DNA of 64,000 nucleotides from Pipra filicauda (taxonomy: Eukaryota; Chordata; Aves; Passeriformes; Pipridae). Position numbers and translations under genes: made by a program. This document shows positions 30,701-43,124 of this stretch, one piece after another. Every line of letters begins with the position of its first letter. Position 1 is the stretch's first letter. The notes beneath the pieces are model-generated. The model was given only the letters and a program-made list of their open reading frames with translations, was not told where the DNA came from and did not search any database. The stretch spans positions 1 to 64,000 of the forward strand of contig NW_024104758.1 in the NCBI RefSeq assembly GCF_003945595.2. Reading direction: 5' to 3'.

Positions 30701-32909
30701 CCCTGTGCAGGTCCTGAGGTGGGAGGAGGTCGGTGCTGAGCTGGACCACCAGAGAGTCCTCCCTGCGTCCAGGAAAAGTTAATTCTGCCTAAACCAAGTC
30801 CAGGCTCAGAGCTTGTCCCCTGACAGGAGACTAAAGGTTTAATTAGATGAGCCAAGCTGGGCCTGAAAGGGGAGATGAGCACCTTGGAGAAATCCATGGA
30901 GAGCTGGACACCAGGGATAAAGGGATGTGTTATCCTGAAGGGCAGTGCTGGCACAGCCACAAGGGGATTTTAAATGCCCATGGGTAAGTTTAGGCTGGAA
31001 AGCAGAAAAAAGCTCTTGAGATTCAGAAAAAATAATTATAGAATAGCTCCTGACAGGAAAAGAAGAGGAAAAAAGGATGTATTTATTTTAAGATGAAGTT
31101 TAACAGTTTATGAAAACAATCACGTGATGTGATCCCATGGGAATACATTGAATATTCTGGATGGATCCCATGTTCTCACACAGGAGACTGACTGGGCATC
31201 TGCCAGGAGTGGTCATGGGGGCCCAGGGAAACTGGAATCCATCACAAATGGATCCAAGTAGGCGAAATTTTCCCAAAGACAGTATTTTAGTGAGGAATTT
31301 TTCTTCTGGCAGTGCAGTTCAAACACACTCAGCGCTCTCAATATTACACTTCTTCTTCCTGTGCTTGTGTTCCCATATTTGAACTTTATTCTTTGAATAA
31401 TAAATAGACTTTGCAGCACATAAACAGCGAAAGGGCCATATTAAAAACAGACTGAATATTTAACTGAAGTTTAAACTTGTCATTCAATGATCTGTTAATA
31501 AATGCCATAAGCTATTGAGCTTTCAAATTAAATCCCTGAGCAAATGTTTTGAGAGAAGGGGTTGATTTGTCTGTGTGTTCTCCTTTATTTGCTGGGAAAT
31601 TTAAATATCTGAGTCACAGCACTTCTGCAAAAAACCCTAAATCAAGATTTTCCATTGACAAGTTAATCTCGTAACACAGGTTGATGAAGATAGGCTGATA
31701 TCCTGAATATTGAGTTATTTCCCAATATTCTATTTTTCTTGCTTTGAAATTTGCTTTGCCAACTGTCTAAAAAGTCATTTTGATTATGATGGGATTTTAC
31801 TTTCCCATAATTTTGCAGGTTATTTACTGTGAATGAGAAAAGAATGGGTTTTAAAGAGAGGTGATGGACAAATGATGGATACCTCTCCTGCTTGCTATTC
31901 TTCTGTTAGTTAGAGGTAATAAATTCCTGCTTTTAAGGCAAAGAAAATTATCCAGTGAGGAACAGACCCCAAGAACCCCTCCCTGAGGCTCCCTCAGTGC
32001 AGCAGCACCTGCAGGCTGAGATCCACTGCAGTTCACCCCGAGCATTAAGTGAGTTTTCCAAGGCTGTGGAAGCCCAGCACGGGGGGGGGGAGTTGCCTTT
32101 CCTGACCCAGCATTTACCCATTCCTTGGATCTGCTCCAGCTCACATGTCCTGGACCAAGAGTGGAATTCCCTGGACAGCACTCTGGGATGTACAAGCTGC
32201 ACTAAATCTGTCAGCTTTGCTTTCAGGATCGGCAAACTCCAAAAGGAGGAGAAAGAGAACAATTTAACAACATTCCTTTTCCATAGGTGGCCGAGCCTGG
32301 GCACAGCCCCTGCTCCTCAGCACCCCCATTGAGTGAAAGGTGAGTCCTCACCTGAAAGCACTGAAAGGAAGCTTAAAAAGGGAGAAGTTCTCCCTTTTAC
32401 CCCTCTAAAATCCACAGGAAATGTGCTCAAAGCACCTCGTTGTGGAGCTCGCTGTGCTGCTCGGAGGCTGAGCACCACCCCGAGGTCCCTCTCATTCCAT
32501 CTGCGTGTCACAGGGTTAAAAAGTAGGAAAAAAACCCAAATAGAGTGTAGAAAAGATCACTTCAGGCTTAAAGAGTTGTTTTCTCTCCAGCATGCTACAG
32601 CAGTGAATGCTGTTTATTTCTTTTATGCTCTGACAGCAAAAACATCCCTCAGCGGTGCCTTTTGCTCGCCTGGAGCGAATATTCCAGCTCTGGAGCTGCT
32701 CTGCTTTTCCCACGGTCCATGAAAAGACCATCCTGACTGTGGAAGGCTTGGAGCAGCTCTCAGCATCCCCCTGAGCCCGGGAGTGTTCCTGCTTGCTCCC
32801 CACGCTGTGGTTTGGGGACACAGGCTGGATGCTGCAGCTGGACCCTGGGGAGCACCTTCAGCAAAGCTCCAGGGACATCCCAAGGCCATTATGCTTATGG
32901 CTCTTGAGA
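30701..32909. other. Long single-copy stretch, largely AT-rich
   Basis: Segment 30960-31960 is AT-rich and repeat-poor. A G-run of nine lies at about 32082. The rest is mixed. No exon or transposon is recognised, and the frames crossing 31850-32330 have no known domain. Confidence 0.42.
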
Positions 32910-33150
32910 TTCATGGAATCAAGGAATCACGGAATAATTTAGGTTGGAAAAGCCCTCCAAGATCAAGTCCAGTTGTTCCCCAGCACTGCCAGTTCCACCA
33001 CTGCCCCGTGTCCCCAAGTGCCACATCCACAGGGCTTTGAAACCCCTCCAGGGGTGGGGACTCCTCCCTGCCCTGGGCAGCTGTGCCAATGCCTGACCAC
33101 CCTTTCCATGGAGAAATTTTCCCCAATATCCGACCTAAACCTCCCCTGGC
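32910..33150 (-). mobile_element. CR1: CR1 LINE 3' fragment, old subfamily
   Basis: Left end AATCAAGGAATCACGGAATA, then ATTTAGGTTGGAAAAGCCCT and CCAAGATCAAGTCCAGTTGT. The body has CCACATCCACAGGGCTTTGA and ends near CCCCAATATCCGACCTAAAC. This is the older CR1 end type that starts with a GGTTGGAAAAG word. Confidence 0.9.
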
Positions 33151-33812
33151 TTCTATTTATGAGTTTTTTGATGTTGCTTCCCCGCATGAAGCACCAGATT
33201 GGCCTGAGGGAGAGCTCGGGATGAGCCTCATCCTCCTTCCACAGGGAGGAATTCAGAGCATCCGTTAAATGCCCTTCCCAAAGCTGCAGGTTTTAACAGA
33301 TATTTTGTTTCCTCTGCCTTCAGGTAACCGGGGTGGGGGTGTTGGAGTTTGCAGAGGGGTGATGTGGAAGTTGGACCTGCAGCCACCTCACTGGCTGAAG
33401 ACACCTTCTCCACGTGCTGCCTTTGTCCTGCTCCAGCACTTCCCACCGGCTGTTCCAAAGCTGAAGGAGGTTGCTGGTTGTTGATTGTCTCAGCAAGGCA
33501 CAAATCAAAGCAAGCCAGGCATCAATAAACAGAAAATTGAACTCAGATTTGCCTGCTCTGGGACTGCTGGGCTTCACCTCACACAGGAGAGAGAAGCACC
33601 GATCCTTGGGTGGGTTGGTGGTGCAGGACACCGGGGTGAGACCTCGTGTGCTTCCAGGAAAGGTCACCAGCCTCTGGGAGATGGAATTACGCAGAGGGGA
33701 AGGAGATATGAAGGAATATTCCGTGGGTTTGATGTTTCAAGTAGCAATAGTTGGAAAAGGGAATCCAGAACCCAGCAAGGAAGGAGGTGGTCGCAGGGTC
33801 AGGAGCTGAACA
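33151..33812. other. Single-copy DNA, nothing recognised
   Basis: Mixed composition without repeats or a recognisable exon. Confidence 0.4.
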
Positions 33813-33920
33813 TCTTCACGTGGCACTTGGGGACGTGGTTTGTGGTGGCCTGGGGATGTGGCTGGACTCGATGATCTTAGAGGGCTTTTCCAACCCCAAT
33901 GATTCCACGATTCTATAAAT
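33813..33920 (+). mobile_element. CR1: CR1 LINE 3' fragment, old, type C-like
   Basis: GTGGCACTTGGGGACGTGGT, then CTGGACTCGATGATCTTAGA and GGGCTTTTCCAACCCCAATG, with ATTCCACGATTCTATAAA as the terminal octamers. About 108 bp. Confidence 0.85.
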
Positions 33921-35411
33921 CTCAAGCACCACAGGAATAATGGCCATGGGATATCATCGAGCTTGAGCCTCTGTCTCCGTGTGGGAGAGCCCAAAACTCC
34001 CACTGCACATTTGATGTGTGCTGGACTCTGCCTTTCTGGGAGCTACAAGACAAACAATAAGCAATAAGAAACATTTTAAACAACTTATTTCACTGATAAT
34101 AATATGTGGCATGAAAAATAGCCTGTGGAGTGAGCAGGTACAGGCGGTTAAGGGACATATTTACATTTTAATATGCACTCTTCTCCAGGTGAGTTAATAG
34201 AGGCTTTCTGTAATGACCTAAATAAAACTTCAATTTCTCGTGCCTGGGAGCACTCTGTGTTTTCAGAATCCATCCAGGTTTGCTGGGGAAGTCAGCCAAG
34301 CCACAGACCCTTTGCCACACGTCCTCGTGTTGCTCCTGCATGAGCAGGAGGATGTTTTTACCCTGTGAAACGAAGCAAACTGGAACAGCAGTAATGATTT
34401 TATAAGAATTTCCTGAGCATCCTCCAGTTTATCTCTGCCATTAGCTAATTGGAGCCTGGATGGTTGCCATGGAGATCTGGAAAAGCAGGCAGCAGCTTCA
34501 GTGCTCACTGAGGCACCGATGGAGAGGGGAGAGAGCACTGGGGGGGTGGGATTTCTGCCCATGTCCCGCTGCCAGCCCTGTCTGGGCACACACTGGGGGT
34601 ACATGTGCCCTGGGGAAGGGGGTTGGGTCATTCTTACCCCCTGAGATCCCAGAGGGCACATCTTGAGTGGTGTCTGGTGGGAACTGGTGAGGCAGAGCAT
34701 CCCCAGCTCTGCCTGGGTCCCTCCTGGTGAGGGCAGAGCACTCCATGCAGGACTGATCCCAGCACAGCTGCCCTGCCTGGCACTGCTCCTCCTCCAGGGA
34801 ATCCTGTCCACTGGGGTTTGTGCTCCTGATCAGCCCAGATCCTCTCCATCCCAGGACTCTTATCCCAGTGGTCCCTCCCAAAGCTGTGCTTTGTACACTC
34901 TCCATCCCTGGAGCACAGGGAAATGCTCCTGGTGTCTTTAGGAAGGGGAGTCACCACACCACAGACTGGCTGCTGGTGCTGGGGGAGGTGACAGGGACAT
35001 GGACCTGCTGAGGGGCTGCAAAGGAGAAAAGCAGAACCTGGAGCACTGGTGTCAACATGACATGCAAGGGCTCCTGAGTGACAGGGCTGTGTCTGCTCAG
35101 GGCAGTGCTGTGAGGACAAAAACAGAGAAAGAGACATTAAATGGTTTGTAAATAGAATTTAAAGGCGTATCAATGCATCATTTCTCAGTAAGGGGTCCTC
35201 TTCTGGTGCCTGGAACCAGAATGAGCACCTTCCTCTGTAAATAATGAAGCACCTGGGAAGGAAGTGGATGGAGTTCTGGAGATCACATTACCTTGTGCTA
35301 AGCTGGGCTGTTGTTGACACGGGAGGTCCAGCTCTGATGTCAATCAGAAAGCCAGGAAAGACCCTGGCTCAGAGGAGAGGTGGCCGAAGGAAAAGGAGGT
35401 GGGAATATGTC
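33921..35411. other. Single-copy DNA, no gene recognised
   Basis: AT-rich at 34030-34230. GC-richer with G-runs at 34540-34630. Long overlapping frames on both strands at 34260-35140 have no recognisable domain. Confidence 0.42.
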
Positions 35412-35662
35412 TTTTAGGAAAGGAAGGAGGGGGTATTTAGATGGGATGTTGGGAAGGAATTGCTGGCTGGGAGGGTGGGAGGCCCTGGTCCAGGTTGCCC
35501 AGAGAAGCTGTGGCTGCCCCTGGATCCCTGGAAGTGTCCAAGGCCAGGCTGGAGCAACCTGGGCTGGTGGAAGGTGTCCCTGTCCATGGCAGGGGTGGCA
35601 CTGGGTGGGCTTGAGGTCCCTTCCAATCATTCCATGATTCTGTGGTTCCATGATTTTATGAA
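35412..35662 (+). mobile_element. CR1: CR1 LINE 3' fragment, type A
   Basis: Begins with the TTTAGATGGGATGTTGGGAA segment, continues with GGCCCTGGTCCAGGTTGCCC and ends in a chain of ATTCCATG, ATTCTGTG, TTCCATG and ATTTTATG octamers. It has the longest octamer tail in the window. Confidence 0.94.
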
Positions 35663-36944
35663 AGGATGGTTAGTTCAGGACAGAGTTCAGACATAACCTG
35701 CTCCTTGCCCCCAGCCCTGCAGAGGTACAGGATCACTGACAACACAGATGTTTCCACCCAGGAGACAAACCCCTAATGAGATCTGGGGACTGAGGCTGAA
35801 ACAAGGCAAGTTCAGATCAGAAGCAAGAAATCACTGCAGGTAATGAAGTACTGCATCTTAACAAGAGCTGTAATGGATTGTCCATCCCTGGGAATTAATA
35901 CAATCTAGGTGGGGTGCTTGCTCCAGAGCTCCAGGAGAATTAATGGCAGGCAGTTGTCAGGTCTGTGCTCTCTGTGCTGCTCCAGGCACGATTGAAGTGG
36001 TGATTGAAGTGTTCTCCCCACACCACACAACAGAGTGCATGACCCTGACAGACCCCCGGGGCACCTGGGATGTTAAATCGGGGTCAGATTGGGGAGGGGA
36101 GGGCTGGTGTGGCTTTCTGAGAGTGTCAGTGACTCCTCAGCTGCTGAGCAAACAGGGTGGGAGATGGAGGTGACCAGGGTGCTGAGGAGCCAGAGGAGCT
36201 CCCCCAGCAGAGGGAGGAGCAGAGGAGAGGCAAAGGCTGGTCAGTGAGGAAGGGTGGACATGGCATCTGCCCATCTCTCCACCAGGCCTTAATTACCTGC
36301 AATTAAAAGCAGCTTTGTGCACAATCCCAGTGTTTCCCTGACACACCCATTCCTGGTTTCCCCCAGCAGTGTTTCAGCTGAACTCCTCCTGAAGCAGCCC
36401 AGGAAAGGCTTTGCTGTTCACCTTGGAGAGGCACTGAAATAATGCAGGATTTGCTGGCTCAGCTAATTTCTCCTCCCTGGTTAAATCCAGCTCTGATAAA
36501 TTATAGAGGATCTTTGAAGTATCTCTGGTCCCTGCTAATTGATGTGCCTCAGATAGCTCCTGCTCCACTCCAGCTAATGAGCACAATAACCAACTGCCTT
36601 TGCACAGAGCTCAGTAATTTGTCCAGGGAATGCCATCAATCTTCTCTGGCCCCCAAACCTTCCCAGGGATGCCTGGCTGCTCCTGGTGGATTTGGGCCAG
36701 AACAAATATCGCCTCCTTTCTACACCTGTGACAGCAGAGCTCAGGCACCAGGAGCCTGAGGGGTTTGGGTGCTTTCAGAGAGGTCCTGTAATGATCCTGG
36801 TGTCTCCCGGTTGCACTCACTGGTTCATGTTTGAACTAAAGTCTCCTCCTAGAAGTTTCCTTGCCTGGGGTTTTAGTGGATGAAAAGCTGGGCATGACCC
36901 ACCCATGTGCTCTGGCACCAACCCCCCTGCCCTGGGCTGCTCCC
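35663..36944. other. Single-copy DNA, nothing recognised
   Basis: Mixed DNA. There is a near-duplicate of 13 bases (GATTGAAGTG) at 35991-36010. No exon or transposon is recognised. Confidence 0.4.
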
Positions 36945-37478
36945 ACAGAGTGAGGGGGGATCCTGCCCCTCTGCCCCTCAGGTGAGACCCCCCTGCAGAG
37001 CTGCTCCAGCCCTGGGAAGAGCACAGGGAGGACGTGGAGCTGCTGGAGAGAGTCCAGAGGAGGCCACGGAGATGCTCCAAGGGTGGAGCCCCTCTGGAGC
37101 CAGGTTGGGAGAGCTGGGGGGGTTCCCCTGGAGAAGGGAAGGCTCCAGGGAGAGCTGAGAGCCCCTTGCAGGGCCTAAAGGGGCTCCAGGAGAGCTGGAG
37201 AGGGACTGGGGACAAGGCATGGAGGGACAGGACACAGGGAATGGCTTCCCACTGCCAGAGGGCAGGGATACATGGGCTATTGGGAAGGAATTCCTGGCTG
37301 GGAGGGTGGGGAGGCCCTGGCCCAGGTTACCCAGAGAAGCTGTGGCTGCCCCTGGATCCCTGGAAGTGTCCAAGGCCAGGTTGGAGCACCCTGGGCTGGT
37401 GGAAGGTGTCCCTGCCCATGGCAGGGGTGGCACTGGAGGGGCTTTAAGTCCCTCCCAACCCAAACCTGTTTTTCTATC
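36945..37478 (+). mobile_element. CR1: CR1 LINE 3' fragment, type A, longest copy
   Basis: About 530 bp in sense direction. Upstream part: AGCTGCTGGAGAGAGTCCAG and GATGCTCCAAGGGTGGAGCC. Then GCCTAAAGGGGCTCCAGGAG, the recurring GAAGCTGTGGCTGCCCCTGG block, and the end TCCCTCCCAACCCAAACCTG. It shows the order of segments that shorter copies hold in part and serves as the local reference for type A. Left boundary is approximate. Confidence 0.92.
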
Positions 37479-38973
37479 CCTGATGTCCAGGGCATCCCTT
37501 GATGGGTTCCCCAGGAACTGTCAGCAGAGGTTTCAGCAGAGCTGATGCTGCAGAGGGACCTGGAGCCCTGGGGAGCCTCCAGGAGCTGCTCTGGACAGAG
37601 CCAGTGTGGAGAACGAAGCTGAGAGCTGCCAGTGGAGCTGTGGGGGGGCTGTGCTGTCAGTGGGCACGGGATGGAGATGAGGGAGGTGCCCGGGGGCACA
37701 CACGGAGTGATTGCCACTGACGGGAGGTGGAAGGGGAGCCGAGGCCACGTCACCTGTCAGAACCTGCCAGGCTCAAAGAGGCCCGGCTGGCAGCTCCCAT
37801 CGCTCCTCGGAGGCTGAAAAGGTCGCTGCACATCAGCTGCTGGTCCCCTCCCGTGTGCAGGGGGAGCGGCACCGCTGCCCACGGAGCTGCAGCGCCGGGC
37901 GTGGCCGGCAGGAACGGAGGGATCCCTGCGATCCCTGCACATCCCCTGGGAATGGCCCGGACAAGGCTCAAGGGCCAGCTGAGCACCTCTCCTGCCAGCC
38001 CTGGGTCGGACCAGTTCTCACAGCACATGAGATTTCTGTGGGCACCCTGTCAGGAATAAACCAGGGGCTACAAGGAGTGGCTGCCCCTCGACCCCAGGGC
38101 CTTCCAGCTCAGGCTGTGGGATCTGCACACAGAGGTGCTCATTTGTTATTCCCCATGATGTGATCCATAATGTTGTAGCAAAGTGTCTTTACCAGGCTGG
38201 AACGGGGGAAAGCAGATGGAAGCCAGAGATGTGCTAATTAAGCTCGATAATAGAAATGTTAATTAAAAACCCCGAAGAGGAAAGGACAGTCTGTGATCTC
38301 CCTGTGCTCTCAAGTCGTGCAAAAACGTCCAGCTGGAAGAAGCAAAGCCTTGTGAGAAGCAGTTGGGAAGGACTGGCAGGGATGGGCTTTGCTCTGAGCT
38401 CAGAGCCCAAAATCTCCCCGAGGAGGGAGGAGCGTGACAGGCAGGGCCCATCCCAGGGAACTGAGGAGCTCTGCACTAGGGACACCTTGGGAAGGAAAGC
38501 CACCCTTGTCCAGACTGAAATGCTCCTGCTGCAGGGAGAGCCACGAGCAGAAGTGCTTTGGAGACCAAGGGGTCTGTCAGGGTGGCTGGTGGAGTGTCCC
38601 CTCCGTCCCCAGGAGCTGCTCCTGCGCAGCCTGACCCCCTCCCACCTCCCCTGCTCCCAGCCAGGCTCTGCCCAAGCTGCCCCTCTCTCTGTGCCCCGGG
38701 GGTCCCAGCACAGCCTCACACCCGAGTCCTCCTCCCACGGTGCCTCTTGGGAGTTACCACATTGCACTTTGGGGTTTGTGGCAAAATCAGCTGCTTCATA
38801 AAATGTTTTCCATTCCCTCTTTATTTTTTTTGCTGTCAGGAAAAGGTGGCAGAGGGAGTCCATGTTCTTCTCATCTCCTTCCCTAGGGACAGTCCTGCAC
38901 CAGCTTCTGTCAGACCCGCCTTGGGTGTCCAGCTCAGTGTCCCCAGGACTTTCTGGTGGGGCTTTCAGTGTGC
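37479..38973. other. Single-copy DNA, mildly GC-rich
   Basis: Segment 37680-37990 is GC-rich with scattered CpG but shows no promoter or exon pattern that I can name. AT-rich at 38225-38275 and 38800-38835. Frames on both strands across 38230-38860 have no known domain. Confidence 0.42.
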
Positions 38974-39113
38974 AGGGTCACAGAGTCACAGCATGGCTTG
39001 GGCTGGGAGGGACCTTAAAGATCATCCCCCCCCTGGTGGGATCTTTAGGAAGGCAGGGACACCTTCCACTAGCCTGGGTTGCTCCAAGCCCAGTCCAACC
39101 TGGCCTTGGACAT
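38974..39113 (-). mobile_element. CR1: CR1 LINE 3' fragment, type A, left arm of inverted pair
   Basis: TCACAGAGTCACAGCATGGC, then CTTGGGCTGGGAGGGACCTT, CACCTTCCACTAGCCTGGGT and CCAACCTGGCCTTGGACATT. The GCCATGGGCAGG word is replaced by GATCTTTAGGAAGGCAGG. It faces the plus-strand CR1 that begins 24 bp later. Confidence 0.9.
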
Positions 39114-39136
39114 TTCAAAAAGGATAGAGAGGTGTT

Positions 39137-39420
39137 TTGGACAAGGGCCTGGAGGGACAGGACCAGGGAATGGCTTCCAACTGCCAGAGGGCAGGGATAC
39201 ATGGGATATGGGGAAGGAATTACTGGCTGGGAGGGTGGGAGGCCCTGGCCCAGGTTGCCCAGAGAAGCTGTGGCTGCCCCTGGATCCCTGGAAGTGTCCA
39301 AGGCCAGGTTGGAGCAACCTGGGACAGTGGAAGGTGTCCCTGCCCATGGCAGGGGTGGCACTGGATGATCTTTGAGGTCCCTTCCTACCCAAACTATTCC
39401 AGGATTCTGTGATTTTTTCC
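39137..39420 (+). mobile_element. CR1: CR1 LINE 3' fragment, type A, right arm of inverted pair
   Basis: From ACAAGGGCCTGGAGGGACAG to AGGATTCTGTGATTTTT. Its last 130 bp are complementary to the copy at 38974-39113, so the pair forms an imperfect inverted repeat with the two 3' ends pointing outward. Confidence 0.94.
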
Positions 39421-40103
39421 AACACAAATTATTATATCCAGCAGTGACAGCAAACCTTCAGTGCAAACAAGAACCTTTGCCCAGGCTGAAGCTCTTGGGT
39501 TGGATGGCAAACAGAAATACAGCACAAAAGATGTTTCCTGTTAAACAGCTGGCCCCCATGATTTGTTCCCTGTGTTGGGGATGATCCATGGCTCCTGTTC
39601 ACATTAATAGGCAACCATAAAGTATTTCTGTCAGTTGAGTTTTATTTGGAGTTAAATAAAATATTACAGTTTATGACAGGCATCAACTTTCCAGCATCCT
39701 GTTGCTCTTCTAGGGCAGCCTGAACAGAAGCTTTTTTTGAAAGGTCTCTGACATATTGCATAAACAATCACACTGTTGTGATAACATGGCTTTTTAGCTT
39801 GATTACACCACACGATGAGCTTTCAAGCTTTATGAGAAGGCCATAAAAGTCAGCAGTGAGATGAAACACCGACACAGAAAGCAAATACCACTTTCTGCTG
39901 AACTTTATTAAAGAATGAATGTGTGTATTTGGATGTGCCAGGTGGTGGATACAGAGCTGGTCTGGGGTAGTGTGGGGTGGAGGAGCTGCCTGCTGGAACA
40001 GGGCAGGATCATCTGGTGGTGGCTGGATCTGCTGGACATGTTTCCACCACGGATATAGGGATGAGAAAGTGGAACCAGGCAGGTCCTGTTTCACCTCAAA
40101 TCC
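39421..40103. other. Single-copy DNA, AT-rich in part
   Basis: AT-rich at 39600-39680 and 39745-39850. Nothing else is recognised. Confidence 0.4.
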
Positions 40104-40594
40104 TGTGTCCAGTTCTGGGCCCTTCAAAGAGAGACACGGAGGGTCTGGAGCGTGTGCAGGGAAGGGAAGGGAGCTGGGAAGGGGCTGGAGCAGCAGGAGG
40201 GGCTGAGGGAGCTGGGGGGGCTCAGCCTGGAGAAAAGGAGGCTCAGGGGGGACCTTCTGGCTCTGCAACCCCCTGACAGGAGGGGGGAGCCGGGGGGGGG
40301 TCGGGCTCTGCTGCCAGGGAACAAGGGACAGGAGGAGAGGGAACGGCCTCCAGCTGTGCCAGGGGAGGCTCAGGTGGGACAGGAGGAGGAATTTCCTCCT
40401 GGAAAGGGTGGTGAGGCCTTGGCAGGGGCTGCCCAGGGAGGTTTGGAGTGCCCAGCCCTGGAGGTGTCCCAGGAAGGCCTGGCCGTGGCACTCAGTGCTC
40501 TGGGCTGGGGGACAAGGTGGGCATCGGGCACAGGGGGGATCCATGGGCTGGGGGGGCTTTTCCAGCCTCAGGGATTCCATAATTCTGTGACTGC
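40104..40594 (+). mobile_element. CR1: CR1 LINE 3' fragment, type C, longest copy
   Basis: About 490 bp. It runs from TGTCCAGTTCTGGGCCCTTC through GGCTGAGGGAGCTGGGGGGG, CTCTGCAACCCCCTGACAGG and AATTTCCTCCTGGAAAGGGT to GCTTTTCCAGCCTCAGGGAT and ATTCCATAATTCTGTGA. It is the local reference for type C. A 381-codon minus-strand frame (39768-40913) runs through it and is not a gene. Confidence 0.95.
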
Positions 40595-41172
40595 AGGTGT
40601 GGTATCCCCGGGGATGCTCCTGCCTGGCACTCCAGGAGAGCAGCAGGAGCGAGACCCCATCATTTGTTTTCCTGCATAACAACTCAAACTCCTCCAAAAA
40701 GCCCCTGAACTCCTCCCAGGTGCTGCTGCTGTGCTGTTGCCTCGGAGAAAAGCTGTTTGGAGGACAAGCCAAGCAAACCCAGAGCACATTCCTCATCCTG
40801 GCACATAAAGGATCTCCGGGTGGACACGGGGTTTTCTTGCTGAGAACCTGCTGTTTACTGGGACAAGCCCTGCTGAAATGGGTCCCTGCTCCTTGTCTGT
40901 GGTGTGGGAACACCTCCAGAGAGGCTGTTGGAGCTCAGCTTATCAAAGGGCTCCAGAAAAGAGACAAATTGCAGCCTCTGAATAGAGCAGGAATAAATCA
41001 CCCACCGCTCCCTCCTGGCTGTGGGTCTGCAAGGTAAACTAATATTCTTTGATTTCATGTTCTCCCAGCCTACAAAGGGCTCCATTTGTTGGTTTTTTTT
41101 TTTCTAAAGGGCAAGTCCAAGGAAAGCAGCAGCTCTGAGGGCAGAGGCTGAGCTGGGCTCAGCTGCCTCCTG

Positions 41173-41232
41173 GGGAAACCTGCCCAGGGAAAAGCTTTTC
41201 CAGGGAAACCTGCCCAGGGAAAGGCTTTTCCA
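41173..41232. repeat. 30-bp tandem duplication, two copies
   Basis: GGGAAACCTGCCCAGGGAAA, then AGCTTTTCCA, is followed by the same unit with one difference (AGGCTTTTCCA). The AAGCTTTTCC word is itself partly palindromic. Confidence 0.95.
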
Positions 41233-42923
41233 TGTGGGATTTGTAACGAGGGCACTTCCACAGTGCAGCACCTGGAGCTGCACAAAGCACTGGGGATGTG
41301 ATTAAAGCACAGGTGAACACCACCCCAGGAGAGCTGCACTGCAAGGCTCTGGTTTGGATTTTCAGTTTTAGAACTACTCCTGCAGACTGTTTGGATGAAG
41401 CTCTGGACCCTCCTCCCTCCGTGGGGCAGCACTGCCCTGCCTTCCCAACTTCTCCCAAACCACCAAATGAGTCAAAATCCCGTTAAAGCATCACTGCAAA
41501 GTGTTTAAGCTCAGCACAAACCATGGCTAATGTACTTCTTATTAATGGGCTTCCTACCCCTGCGTTTCAAGTGGAATATTAAACTTGGTGGAGTTCAGAA
41601 ACAAACTGTTTAATTGCTGGACACAAGATATATTTTGATCTTTTGCAGGGGAAAAAAAAACCAAAACACCCAGAGTGAAAGCTGTGCTTCATTTGTGATT
41701 GGAATTAATGAGATCAAAGCAAAATTTGGCATATTTAAGCAGCATTAATTCAAAGGAGCATTGCCAGCGGCCTCTGCTCCCTCCAGTCAGAATAGTCTCT
41801 TTAAAATATTTAAGGAACATTAAGCATTTTATATTTTAACATTCCCCCTTGTGATATTTCTGTTTGGTATTGTATCACTCTGATTTCATGGTCCAGAGAC
41901 AGGATAATCAAACCATAATAACAAACAGCAATGGCTAAAGAAAAGAGAGTGAGGGATTGAATGATGAGGTTAAAAAAAAAAAGCTTTTAAAGTGGATAAA
42001 ATGATTTTGTGAAATATCAGAGGAATCTTGGCCCTCGGGAAGGGAATGGAGCTGGGTGGAAATACACCCATTTATTGTCCTCACAGGGGTAAATGAGGAT
42101 CAAATCAGGAGGAGAGACTTTTCTTCCCATGGATAAATAAGACAGAAAAAGTTGCAGCAATAATGGCAAGTCAATAGCACTTGAGAGCAGAGCAGTCAAA
42201 TGATTTATTTACCTGGCAGCCAGTTGATCAATAGGAGGTAATGATATTTTGAGTGTTTGGGTAAGCAGGGAGAGGAAAATTGTAGAGAATTGTCTTATTT
42301 TTTTCTGAGAAAATGCCCTGAACTGAACACTTACAGTTCACTCCAGTTCAAATGGCAGAGTTTGGGGGATTTGCAAAGGCAGGTTGGAGAGAGGCTGACA
42401 AAGAAGAGCCACGTCCTCAGCCAGGGCTGGAATTTCAAAGGCACAAACTGAGGAGCTCAGAGGGTTTCTCAGCAAAGCTGGAAGAGCTCAGGGAGCTGAA
42501 TATGGATGAACCCCCAGCCTGTGTGAATGCACAGGGCCAGAGCTCTGCAGAGTTGGGGCTCCAGGTGACAAATGCAAATCCACCCAGAAAGGGATTAAGG
42601 GTGAGACTTCAATGAATAAATGAAGGAACTGGCCATCAAACCCACAGGAAACGTGGAGAGAAATTCTGGCAGCCCCAGGGCAGGCTGGGCTTCCTAAAGG
42701 ACATTAAACACTGAATGTTCGGGGTTCAGAAGGGCAGAAAGGAATAAAGGAAGGAGTGAAGATGATGGACAGAACTGAAAGGTCATTTGCACACACTGGC
42801 CAAAGCCAAGTACATGGAATTTCTCTGTTTTCTGAGTGGATGGTTTGTGTTAAACACAGGAACTAAGGGAATGAAACAGTTACCACTGCACCAGATGGGA
42901 TATTACTGCTTAAATAGGACAGG

Positions 42924-43124
42924 ATGGATAATAATGGGAGCCATAATCTGACCAAGGAGATGAATAATTGCCTGGAGGAGAGGGGAAAGAATCCTGCTGG
43001 TGGAAGTCACAGGCTGGAGGGACTTACCTGTGGGTTTCCTGAAAAACAAGAGTGGGGACCAATTTTATTTGATATTTTCATAGCAATGCTGGTACAGCAA
43101 TCAGAAATAAGTTGGGAACAGTGA
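42924..43124 (+). pseudogene. Possible decayed LINE reverse transcriptase remnant
   Basis: An open frame here contains the residues WGPILFDIFI. They resemble the LGP-LF-IFI-D segment that follows the fingers region of LINE reverse transcriptases, including CR1. The neighbouring residues do not continue the match, and the catalytic FADD-like motif is not visible. This may be an ancient retroelement or chance. Confidence 0.25.

Noticed and set aside
40260..40310. A cluster of long G-runs that could form a G-quadruplex.
   Set aside because: It is part of the ordinary type C CR1 sequence, and such runs recur in other copies, so it is not a separate feature.
39768..40913. A 381-codon minus-strand frame.
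   Set aside because: Most of it is antisense to the type C CR1 at 40104-40594, and the rest has no recognisable domain.
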